A DNA stretch of 64,000 nt from Phyto melanocephala (taxonomy: Eukaryota; Arthropoda; Insecta; Diptera; Rhinophoridae): assembly GCA_941918925.1 (NCBI GenBank), contig OW799234.1, forward strand, positions 11,871,001 through 11,935,000. The letters are read 5' to 3'. Of the stretch, positions 12,951 through 25,100 are shown in pieces; positions within the stretch are counted from its first letter, which is position 1; every line of letters begins with the position of its first letter. A program made the position numbers and the translations under genes. The notes beneath the pieces were generated by a model, which did not search any database, was not told where the DNA came from, and was given only the letters and a program-made list of their open reading frames with translations.

Positions 12951-13199
12951 AATAAGTATGTACAAGTGACGTCATGTATTTCATGTCATTATAAAACTCG
13001 CACCTGCTAGCATGTACTACTTCAGCACTTTGGCCATTTTTTCCCCTTCTTTATTTACTTCTTGACCAAACTGCATTCGGAGGTTGTACAATTTCCTACT
13101 TGAATTCTTCTTCAAGTATTTAAAGCACCTGAAGTTCACAGTAAGTTGTTGAAGTTACTACCGGCAATTGCAACACACAGAAGAAACTGTATTTTATAG

Positions 13200-13840
13200 G
13201 GTGTCGTGAGTCCGTGCGGAATCTTTCTCAGTTAACTTCCATGGGTAGTTCCGGTCCCGTACAATATACATAGCCTTAGAATCCTCTGGGTTCTCGCGGA
13301 CCAAATAAACTGGGTGACACTTTTAAGTTCAAGGTGGTTTGTATTAGCCATACAAGGTAGAGAAACTAGTCGCTAACGCTAGGGCATAGGCCGGTTGTAA
13401 TGATAGTTGCCAAATCCATATATGTCGTTACTGCGCCTGATCGTCGACCCTTTACGTGCCTACTCGTGGGAACAAGATTGAAGACAAGACGAAAAAAAAA
13501 CAACAACAACAAGATGAGTCGGATCAGGGACTTGACGCTGTCCTTACGGACATTCATAATGTTATTATGGAACAGGAAGGACAGCTACGAACACAGATCC
13601 AATTGAACGATCTTTTCGAACTGTCAGGAGATTCCCTTGAGGTTAGCAACACTCAGAAATTGGGAGATCTAATATTGAGTTCGGAAGAGGAATTAAATGT
13701 CACTTCGATATCCGGTTCAACCTAGAGCTCAGTGGTGGATCTTTCAACGTCTGAGAGGGCTGCCATTGAAGGTAGTACCCCAGTAAAAGGAGATCGGGTG
13801 GCCAACATTGTTCGGTACACGCGAATTCGATGTTTCTTAT
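13200..13840 (+). pseudogene. Possible LINE 5' end with ORF1 start
   Basis: A locally GC-richer, GTAG/CGGAC-rich leader precedes an 89-codon frame (13456-13725) beginning PTRGNKIEDKTKKKQQQQDE, rich in Lys, Gln, Glu and Asp. The frame starts with GTG where an intact copy might carry ATG. It has no Zn knuckle or reverse transcriptase. A leader plus a basic/acidic ORF1 start is reminiscent of Jockey-type retrotransposons, but this is inference. It could also be an exon of an unknown gene. Confidence 0.25.
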
Positions 13841-15978
13841 CAATGTCAAACTTCATACAAAAAATATTTAAGGGCGGATTCATAATTTTTTTATGTCGTT
13901 GATAGTCAAAAACAATAACGATCAGCTAATCAGTTACGGGTACCTTTAAAAGTGTACCCTGGCTTAAATATGATTTAAAATTATTTCGAAAATCATTTTT
14001 CAGTTATTATAGGCGATATTTACAATATTTGGCTAATTTTTTTTGCACAGTGGGGCATGGCTAATAGCAAAATATCCTCATTCGGTTAGAAAAATGCAAA
14101 TGGAATTCACCATCCACAAAATATTATTTTCGGTGTGTTGAAAGCGGTGTAAATACTTTTGTAATCTTGAATTTAAATCCAATTTGTATGTATTCGTTCT
14201 TTTTTTTTAATTATTGTATATCATTTAAATATGTTAATTTGTATAAATTATGATCAATATTCCCATCTCTGCATGTCATATTCTTTATATTTGTAACGAG
14301 TTATAAATAACGAGTCTTTTGGTCAGAAGCGTCAAGTTTATGAAGTTAATTCGTTGGTTTATTAACTTTTCAACGTTTAACGAGGCCAGATGTTTCAACC
14401 AAAGGACTCATCAAAAGGATTTTCCCACACATATAAGTATTTAATAAAATAATGTAAGTTGTTTTAAACAAACCCCTTGCTGTTCATATATAATTAATAG
14501 AAGATCAGGTATCCCCTTCTGTTGTCTTATTATCGACCCCCTTTCCCTGCAACAAATTGCTCTTCAGTCAATTTGTTAATGGCTGTTTGTAATCCCTACA
14601 AACCATTTTTCATAAAATTATAATCCTTGTTTTTCGATCCCTTTATAAACATTTTGAAATATATATTTTGAAGTTGTATAAGAGATTAGACAGTTTTAAA
14701 CACGGTATGTCTTTGGAGCATTTTGTTTTAAATAAGAAAACTAGCAAGAACGTTACAATCTATTGCGAGAGGTATAGAGTCATAATTAACTATTATTTGG
14801 GTCCTTAAATGGATACAATACAAAATTAAAATATTTTGTTTCAACATGACTTATTCCACATACCAAGCACCGTGTCGAACACTCGACTTGCTAAAGGAAA
14901 TGTTAAAGAAAGTGCAGCATTAGTATATTTGTTGCCATGAGAACCACATTAACAATTGCTATTAAGAATACAAATACTATCAATTCGGCCAGGTGATAGA
15001 TTAAATATGAAGCATCCTTGATTAATACTAGATTAATGATAATAAATGAAACTTTAGATAGAGACGATAAAACCGGATACCATAAAATAATCGATATCTT
15101 ACCGAAGAGTCGCAGAAGTAACATGTGACAAAATCCCAATGAGATATGAGAGCGTTTACTGCATCACCATATACCCAGAGTAGGAAGAGTTTAATACAGT
15201 AAATTTTTCTGTTCGTTTTTGAATTTATGAGACTGTAAAATTTTAAATTAGAGATTAATGGTCTGGTTTAAGATAGGAAAACATATTTAAAAAAAAAACG
15301 AAAATATAACTTTATTCCGCCATTTTTTAAATTGTAACGTTATTTGTCTTAAATTTTTTTTCTTATTTTTTTCGTAACACATTCAATTAATATTGCTACC
15401 AATTTATGTGTGTAGTAGTTTTAATTTCAATGACAATACCAAATCCTTAATCCTTCCATTGTAACATTTACTTTTTAATTTTTGAGGAAATTTTCTTAAA
15501 AAGTTTAAAATATCAAAAAGAAACTATTTTTTGCAATTTTATATTTTTAATTCATTCAAAAACAAAAGATGTCCCAATCTCATCTTTTCTTATCCTTCAC
15601 ACATAATATTATATTTGTTAATTTAATCCCTACCATCATAGCATTCCTTTTGCGTCATTTAAATACATTTTAAGTGAGACATACGTTACTTTTGAGGCTG
15701 TTTAACAAAGTGTTAACTAATCCTTGCAGTTAAACAATATACGAAATGATTTTTTTTTCTTTAAATGTCAACCTTTGTTTTACGGTTTCTCTGAAATTAT
15801 CTAAAACTAAAGCAAAATAATTTTAAATAAAACGATTAAGGACGCACACATCTTTGAAAACAGTTTTTAATGAATTTTTTTTTATATTTTCATTCATAAA
15901 AAGAAATCGATCCTTTAAATCCTAAGATTTGTAAAATTAAAAACAAATTTGCAAACTCTGTTTATTTTTTTGTTTCAG
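13841..15978. other. AT-rich intergenic DNA
   Basis: No supported gene. Similar text at 13890-13970 and 26200-26275 (GATCAG, then AAGTGTACCCT) marks a dispersed repeat. A minus-strand hydrophobic frame at 14903-15139 is discussed under rejected items. Confidence 0.4.
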
Positions 15979-16047
15979 GATTAAAGTTGCTTTGAGAAAA
16001 AACAAGTGAATACAGTTTCGAGCAAAAAAAATGCAAAGCTACGCTCT

Positions 16048-19000
16048 ATGGTGTTTGACAACTTTAAATTTTCTAAATCGCGGCCCATGTTATCTTCGGT
16101 AAAAGAGGAGCTTAAATCGTGAGTCATTGAAATTTATTTAAACGTGTACTCTTCTATTTGGAATTTGTCTGAAAATTTCAATTGACGAATGGAAATTTTT
16201 AATTTACAATTTAAACAAATCTTAAGCAAATCATTTTCATTCAAATCATTAAATTATTATTTCAATTTAAATTATATTTACGATGCCGAAAAATGCTGAC
16301 GTCATTTCAATGGAGTGGGAGTTTTTGTTTCAATTCTTAATAAGTGCAACTTTAACCCTTGAACACATTATTAATTTCGACTTATTTCTGCCAAGCAAAT
16401 TTAAAATTGAGTTTTGATGTATTTAAAGATTGATAGTAAATTTTTATAGCATATAACTTTGAAAGACATTTAAGCCATTTTGTTAAAAATATATTTTATT
16501 CATTTTCACGTGAAAGGCAAACAAGACCAATATATTAAAGAGTTAAAGGGTTAAAATGTTTTACTTAAATATTCGTCGTAGGGATATGGGAAGGTTAGGT
16601 TAGGTTGAAAAGGAGAGGCACTAAAAGCCCAAACCCACGACAGGTACACTTACACTTATGCACAATTGGCATGTTGTGCGCTCCATATGAATAGAATAGT
16701 TACAATAGAAAAAGAATAGAAGAGAAATAGAAGCAGACCAGTCCAGAGACTTTGGCGGTAATCGAACCCGCAACCCCAAGCTAGCAGAACCAGCACACTA
16801 CTGACTAGTCCACCGGGGCACCCTAAGGGATATGCGAAAGGATGATTTTTGTTAGAGATGAAGAAGTTTGAATTGACAGCACTACTATCTGTGACAACTT
16901 ATTTAAAATATCTTTTCACGAGATGAGGATAAGCAGGATGACGATCTGAAGTCTATAAATGATCCCCATATGATAACTAATACTTGAGATGTCGCGTGTA
17001 GCTTGTCTTACCTCTCCATTCAGAGAAAACCGGTTCTCACAAACAACAATTCAACGCACAAAGAAATGAGCATATTTTCCTAACATCAACGTGAGATACA
17101 CTCTCAAGATCATGAAGCAAACTTTTCTCCAGATGCCGGTCTTTAAGTCCCGCTAGACTGGTCAATGACAGAGAAAATGTTGCACAGTCTCAGCTGCCTC
17201 CTTGTCGTACTTCTGTAATGAAGGGGAGATTTAATCTCCTGGCGTTTACCTTCAAGACACAACGTTCAGTTAGATCACCAATAAGACCCCTGAATTGGGA
17301 GCGATAGAGTCGCATAAGTGCCCTCGTTCGTCGGTCGTTTATTGACTGCCACGTTTGTCTTGTTATTTCACAAGTAAAAATCCCCTTTAGGCAAACTACT
17401 CTATGCAGATCTTAATAATTCCTGTTTAACCAGTGTCTTGCAGGAGTGAAGTCGTGAACTAGTAAAAGTGAAGGGACAAATAGCCATCTGAGCTCAACAA
17501 ATACAAAAAAACACCCGGTGCAAAATGGAGAAACTTTACCAAAATAAACTTTAACAATATAAAATCATGGACTATTTAAACCCCTCCGTTTCTTTTGCGT
17601 CACCTTGTACTAATTTCAACACACATACATTTACTATTTTTAATTTTATTTTGTATGTAAGGAAAATTACGGCATTCAATCGCAATTGAAATTTTAGTAG
17701 ACCGTTCAAGCTGCTTTTGGTATAGAGATTCTAATATGAATTCTAAAATTTCGAGCAAGTTCGAATGCCACAATTTACCGAGTAGGTAAACCGTACAGGT
17801 AACCCTCCTACAACGCGGTTCACAAAATGCGGAAATTTTTCTATAACGCGGTACTCTTACCTCCTACAACGTTATTTTAACATTTATTATTTTTATTTAA
17901 ATTTTTTTTTTTAAATAAAATTTCAGAAGTCAAACATTTACTATTTTTATAAAAAAACCGGTTTTCACCGTAATTAAAATGTCAAAAGTAAATTTTTAAA
18001 AATTTACGAAACAAGAGCAAACAGACTTTAATAAGATTTTTTTAAAGCAGCAGTCGTCGAAAGGGTATTCGAATCTGATAATGGACCCAGCACAACTTAA
18101 AACAAGTAAGAACGCTATATTCGGCCGTGCCGAATCTTATATACGCTTCACAACGTGTAGTCATGCAATAAAAAAAATAAAAAAAAAAAATTTAAAAAAA
18201 AATTAAAAAAAAATTTTTTTTTTAAATAATTAATATATATATATATACTAGCCAAACCCGGCGCGCGTTGCTACGCCCCTTAATGAATCGAAATACATTC
18301 TTAATTTTAATTGAATATGAAGTGCAAAAACCTCAAAATTATAATTTTTTTTATGGGCGTGGCATTTCCCACTTTTCTAGTCACGAAATTGTAAAGTCAT
18401 AACAGCTCAATATGTGTGCAAAGTTTCAGAAGAATCGGACCAGCGCAAGTACCTCAAAATTATACATTTTTTTTATAGGCGTGGCACTGCCCACTTTTCT
18501 AATCACGAAATTGTAAAGTCATAACAGCTCAATATGTGTGCAAAGTTTCAGAATAATCGGTCAAGTGCAAGTACCTCAAAATTATACATTTTTTTTATAG
18601 GCGTGGCACTGCCCACTTTTTTAATCACAAAATTATTTAGTCATGACAGCTCAATATGTGTGCAAAGTTTCAGAAAAATCGGTCTGGTGCAAGTACCTCA
18701 AAATTGTACCCTTTTTTTATGGGCGTGGCCCCGCCCACTTTTTTAATCACAAAATTATAAAGTCACGACAGCTTAATATGTGTGCAAAGTTTCAGAAACA
18801 TCGGTCCAGTGCAAGTACCTCAAAATTAAAAATTTTTTAGGGGCGTGGCCCCGCCCACTTTTCTTATCACGAAATTATTTAGTCATGACAGCTCGATATG
18901 TGTGCAAAGTTTCAGAAAAATCGGTCAAGTGCAAGTAGCTAAAACTGATAACTAATTTTTTATGGGCGTGGCCCCGCCCACTTTTTTTCATCCATAAACA

Positions 19001-19073
19001 CTCCCTGGTATGTGTACAACAACTTACCAAAGTTTGAGCCCGATCGGTTTTGCAGTTTCAGAGTCTATAGCTA

Positions 19074-19104
<31 letters not shown>

Positions 19105-22100
19105 TTCACTTTTATATATATAGATATATATATATATATAAAAAAATATTAAAAAAAAAAAAATATTAAAAACATATAATAAAAATATAAATAGCATATT
19201 AAATAAAAATTAAAAAAAATATATAAAAAAAATTTTTTTTGGCTCAGCTGGGATTCGATGCCATGTTTTCTCTAACCAGTATACACGTTTGTATGTATGT
19301 ATGTTGTTGTTGTAATGTTCTTTTTGTGAAAAAATAATCGAGGTGGTCGTGGGCTTTTGCTCATATCTCAGTTGTTTATGTACCGATGTTTCTGATTTTC
19401 AATACCGATCTACTCCCGAATATTTCTGATATTTTAATACCTCACCCGGGTCCAAGCGATGTCGGGGGGCTTCAAAAAGTTGATTTCAACATACACACGG
19501 ACAGACGGGCTGACAGACTGACAGGGCTTAATCGACTCCCCTATTAATAAGCTTTCAGAAAATATATACTTTATGGGGACGGAAATGAAAATTGTAGAAA
19601 TTTCACACGGAATGACAAACCTATATATACCCTTTTTCACTGTGTGAAGGGTATAAAAAAACGTTCGAAACAGACTGAAATTATAGTAAGTGATGAAGAA
19701 GACTAAGATTTTTAGAAAATTGTGGCTTTATTTTTATTTTGATTTATTAAATATTTGAATTAAAATATTATAGTAGATTTGAATTTTCATGTCTTCAGAA
19801 TTGAAGTATGTATTGTCAAATTATATATTACATTTGAATAAATAAATACAAAAATACATAAATTTTGCGATTTGTATGGAGTTAATGTCTACTACTATTT
19901 TTAATGTCTATTACTATTTTGCGATTCTTGTATGGAGTTAATGTCTACTACAACGCGATTTCTTATAAGGCGGTTTTTTTTTTTTGGGAACCTATCTACC
20001 GCGTTATAGGAGTATTACCTGTACATAGAAATGGTAAAATTTTATGCAAAAGCACATAAATTGGGAACACAATTTATTCACTACCTTTTTATTTGATCTT
20101 TTTTTATGCAATTCAGAGGCGAAGACATGACAACACTGCTTATGTTAGGAATAAAGCTAGCGCTTATCAATTGCAAAAAAAAGTGACTTACAGAATGGGA
20201 TATCAAATCATGCCTTCTTCGAGGTAGTAAATCACTAAGTAAGCTTAACGCTTTTTGATAGTAAAAATTAAAAAAATATTTTAAGTAGTTTTTCTCACAA
20301 ACTTTTAATACAAAAAATTTATTTGATAAGAGTTGCACTTTTGGCGTTGCGCATTTAAATCATCAAATATTACAGTTGTTAAATAATTACACAAGGCAAC
20401 AAAATTAAAAAAAAATTAAAAGCTTCAAAAACCACTATGCAATTTTGATATATTGTCGTTCCAGTAGTACAAATATCGTCCAAATTTTGAATTCTATGGA
20501 GAGGTTTAATTTAAAAAATTTTTAGGTAAAATTCAAGATTTTTTTAGACGCTGCTCCACATAATCAATGATAACTCAAAAACGGTTAGTCCGATATTATT
20601 AAAATAAACTTGGAAAAATTTAGATTTACACAGCTTTTAATCCGTTTATATATTGCGTTTTAATCGGCTCAGTAGTTTCGGAGTCATAATAAAAAATTAA
20701 AGCAAAAAAAAAATTTTTTACGTGAAAATAGCAATTTTTTTGTTTTCAAAAAATCATGAAAAATCGAAAACGGCAAAAAAATTTTTACTTTATCCAAAAG
20801 CCACGTGTCATAGCAACAAAATAAGATATCGATCATAAAAATCGATTGATTCCTTTCGAATTTATTCACAATTAAGTGAACTTACTTATTTTCACAAACT
20901 TTTAGTTTTTTGTTTGATATACATCAAATTGAGTAGTTAATGTTCTTCTCCTAAAGAAAATGTTTGGAAAAAACCTTTTTGGCATGTTTGTGATACTCAG
21001 AAATAAAAAGAGTAATAAACAAAAGGTTGTTTAATTTTTACGATTATGGTAGTAAAGTTATAAACGCTCATAAATGTGCGTTGACACTAAATTGCTCTTT
21101 TTTCCATTGGCTACCTGTAACGGGTGATTGTTTTGCATACAATTCTTTAATATTCTTTTTTTTATTCTTGGAAATAACAAACAATTTACAGCACACACAA
21201 AGGGTTATGCTAAATTATAGCATCAGTATTTATAAGAGCTCCATGAGCCCTTTTGTTTTATTCAAGTGTCTCCTAGACATCCATGATGCATCAAATCTAT
21301 ATAGTGGTTAACAAAGCCTTTTTTTTTGCTGTTGACCGGAGTTATTATTGAGTACAAAAATCTAAAACACATTTACATTAGTTGTTTTCTTAACATAAAG
21401 AATTAAAAACTCATGAGCATACACTTTGCTTATATATTGTCGGTCTCATGTAGAAAGGATCTATCAAAAATAACAGTTTTACAAGCGATTTTACAAAACA
21501 AATTACATTACGATAATACAGTTTCTGTAACGTTTTTACCTTCTTCTGTAAAATTAAAATTATTTGAGATAGGGCCTTTCTACATGAGACCGACAATATA
21601 TAAGCAAACTTATAGTCTGGCGTATGAAATTTTTATGCTCGCTACTGTATGGGCAATTTGTATATAAATACACATACATACATACCTATACATATTCTTA
21701 ACCTTAAGGTGCTAATTGCAACAAACATATTTTAATCTAGAGATTGTATTTAGCCTACAAAAATAGTTTTCATTTAACTAAACGGTTTAAGACACCTACT
21801 GTTTGTCTTCTTTCATTGCACCCACAGCAGTTTTAAAATTCTTCAAGACAACTGTGTTTTAGTTCTGACACACTTCTTCTAATAACTACTCTACAGGTAC
21901 GAACTACTTTAGATAAATACAATTCTTTTTATAACCAAATCGTTTTAAAGTCGTAAATCATATACAATAGATCTTCTTAAAAAAAATTAAAATCTGACCA
22001 GTGTGGTCTAAGTAAAAATTTCAATTTTCATTGAACATTAATTCTAAATTTCTTTTTTCGAACTGTAGTTATGAAACGAATATATTTGTGCCCTTGATGA

Positions 22101-25100
22101 TTGCGAATTTTGCAATAAAAATCTTACAATTTTTAAATGGGGTATTGAAAATGTCTTCAATCAATTTTTCGTTTCGTTTTAATTCCACAAAAACAATTTT
22201 TCCAATCAGCAGGGTGTAAGTAAGTATTTACTTAAGAAATTGTTTTATGATGTCATAAATTTCGTTATTAAATTATGAAATAATTATAAATAAGAATTTG
22301 ATTTGGATTTTGCAAATACAGCTGCCTGTCAAGAAAAATGCATGAACGGCAATGGCTGTTAAAATTATAAGTAAGAAAATAACACAGAGGCCCTAGAGTC
22401 CGAAACAAACAACAACAACAACAACAACACCACACAAGGTTTTCTCAAAAAGTAGAGAATGTAAAGTATAACAGTACCATGTATGATATGCTTGCTTAAC
22501 AATTATTTTTAATTAATTTACCAAAGGGGCCAACAACTAAACGAACTAAAATGAAATGAAATGAACTAAATCAAAACCTCAAATGATGGAAACACACGCG
22601 GTAGGGCTAAGGTAAGTCTACAGCTCTGTAATCACAAATCATAAAGTAAGTAATTGTAAACAAAGGACACGACAGTTGGTTTCTTTATTTTATTTTATTT
22701 TTAATTTTTTATAATATTACACCCCAAAAGACAACCCTCTTCAAGGATGTTGGCAGTTTTTTTTCACGTTTTTGCCAACAACACCTTAAAATCTAGAGCA
22801 ATATGGTGGTTCTGAGAAGATTATTACACCTTGGCCTCTATTTACGCAGCATCAATATGTAATGGTAGGTTAGAGGTTAGATCCGGCAGCCCCCCGAAGG
22901 CATAGCTCACTTGGGTCCTCCAAGCGTCCCGTTGTGATACCGTAGGCACCAACGCCCGTTCGTCTATGTACTCTGGTCGTCGTTCCTCAGCCATCCTGTC
23001 CTGTTTAACAAGGTGTGGATCTTTCTCAGATCAACTGCGGAAAGGCAAGTTTTGTTTACAAGTATTCGTTGAACTAGAATCTGGTGTCACAGGTCCCTGA
23101 ATGCAGGACAATTACAGTAAAGATGTTCAGTTATCTCCACCTCTTCCTCGTTATCACAACTTCTGCAGAAGTCGTTGTAAGGGAAATTTAGCCTTTTCGC
23201 AAATGTATCTACAGGCCAGTGTCCAGTAATAATCGCTATGAGGTTCCTAAGGTGGATTCGGGGCATATTCACCGCATATTGCGTCCTAAGCACATCCATG
23301 TCAGGCCAGATCTTTCTGGTTTCCAAGCAAGTGGGTTATGTAGTTGTACCTGACAGAAAAATCATATGGGCTCAAAAGGTATCTTTAAGGCGAGCAATTG
23401 ATATCGGAAAAAAGGTTGACAACACTTTTATCGAAATTAGTGCGAAATTGATGATCTGTGTGACATGGCGTGTGTCATTCTTCTCAAGCTGAAAATTATT
23501 CAAGTACATATCTTTCATGTTTACCCATATACTCAAGTCTCCTCTTAGAAAAAATAGATCAATAATGCGATCAGGTAATTTTATTATTTCGATGTACGAT
23601 TGAAGCTTTTGTATGTCTCAAACTGAGAAGCCGTTACGTGAGCTTTTAATTACTGGGTCAATTGGACATTGCAAGTGAATATTCTGAGATCCTTGAGTGA
23701 AGTTCTCAGTTTTCTGGTGCATTAAATCTTGAGTTGCTGAGATCAATATCGAGTCAATTTTCTTAGCTTGAATTAAACTCTTTTGGCCACAGCAGCAACA
23801 TTCTCGTTGGTATGCACCACAGGGAGATCAAAAAAGCTGAATTCATCCATGTGTTTCGAAAAAATTGCTTGTCTAAATAAAATTTATTAAATGTAGCTTG
23901 ACATCTTTTTTTAAGAAAAAAGAGAAATAATTCTGTTCGGAAAACTGTCAACTTAGATTATTTAAACAGGCGTGTCCATGCAGGCATATGCAATGGCAAA
24001 TTGCTGCAATAAAGCAACTTTTTTTATGTTTACGATTATTCCAATCTCATTTCGATAACCCGAAAAACAGATGGAGGTTCTAGTGTACCAACTGTCAAAA
24101 ACTGACATCAACAATTATTTTTAATCAAATTGTCAAATATTTTCCAAAGAGCCTCCTCCAGTAACTGACAATCGACCTATACCTTCGTATAGGAATATGG
24201 ATTACTCGAATTCGACTCCTTATACAATCCGGTTCACTGATTTAAAGGCACTAAAAGCCTGTATCTTTGCAGAATTTTAAAATAAAAATGGAAGCTAGAC
24301 ATCTTTAAATATAAAGAAATCATGCCAATAGTGGTTTCTTTACTAAAGAAGTTTTTTTTAAAGGCACTCAGGATGTCTAGCTTCCATTTTTATTTTAAAA
24401 TTCTGCACTCGGTTAAAAATTGCAAAAGATACAGGCTTCTAAATATGGAATTTTTAGTGACTTTAAATCAGTGAACAGGAGTGTATAAAAGTTCTGCATG
24501 TGGTCAATTGAGATTCCGGGTAACTGTAACTCGGTACAGATAACTAACGCCACGCAATTAACCAATGCGAGAGTGAGACGCAAAACTCTCGAAGCCAGAT
24601 GAAAAGGACGGCCTGACAATGTCGCGCGTGTTCTAAATTACAACTGAAACAACTTTTTGGTGGATCAAGGGCGAAAAAGTTGTTATGATCAGTTTAGTTT
24701 AATACAATCCGATTAAAAAACAAGTAAGAGCGCTATATTCGGCCGTGCCGAATCTTATATACCCTTCACAACCTGAATTCATGCAATAACAGTGGTTTGT
24801 GTCACCATTTATCCCATATGAAATACGTACATACATATAAAAACATACATATATAAAAACGTCCCATTGTAAAATTATAAATTCACGTATGAATGTTAAA
24901 AAAAACAAAAAAAAAAAAAAAAATTTTAAAAAAATTTAAAAAAATTTTAAAAAAATTTTTTTTTAAAAAAAAAAATTTTAAAAAAAATTATTATGTATAT
25001 AATATATATAAAACAAAAAAAAATAAAAAAAAAAAATTAAAAAAAAAATAATAAAAATATAAATAATATATTATATAAAAAATAAAAAAAAAAAATAAAA

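Larger units (their letters stand above)
17796..20021. mobile_element. pogo/Tigger-like element, host of nested insertions
   Basis: Terminal inverted repeats CAGGTAACCCTCCTACAACG (17796) and CAGGTAATACTCCTATAACG (complement, ending 20021) agree at 21 of 24 bases. Each is flanked by TA (17794-17795, 20022-20023). Without its inserts the element is about 670 bp, so it is non-autonomous. A mini-me-like element (18102-19655) splits it. TA duplication with CAG ends fits Tc1/mariner/pogo. The nearest named group is inferred. Confidence 0.7.

Noticed and set aside
14903..15139. Hydrophobic minus-strand frame that could be a chemoreceptor fragment
   Set aside because: Stops close by on both sides and no signature motif; hydrophobic frames are expected by chance in AT-rich DNA.
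16741..16823. Possible tRNA gene from box A and box B
   Set aside because: No acceptor stem or anticodon arm folds; it is the head of a SINE with target duplications, repeated at 61750-61824.
18534..18840. Overlapping frames with repeated VCKVSEKS-type text
   Set aside because: Products of the Helitron internal tandem units; the same peptides recur in other frames at 42609 and 58464-58960.
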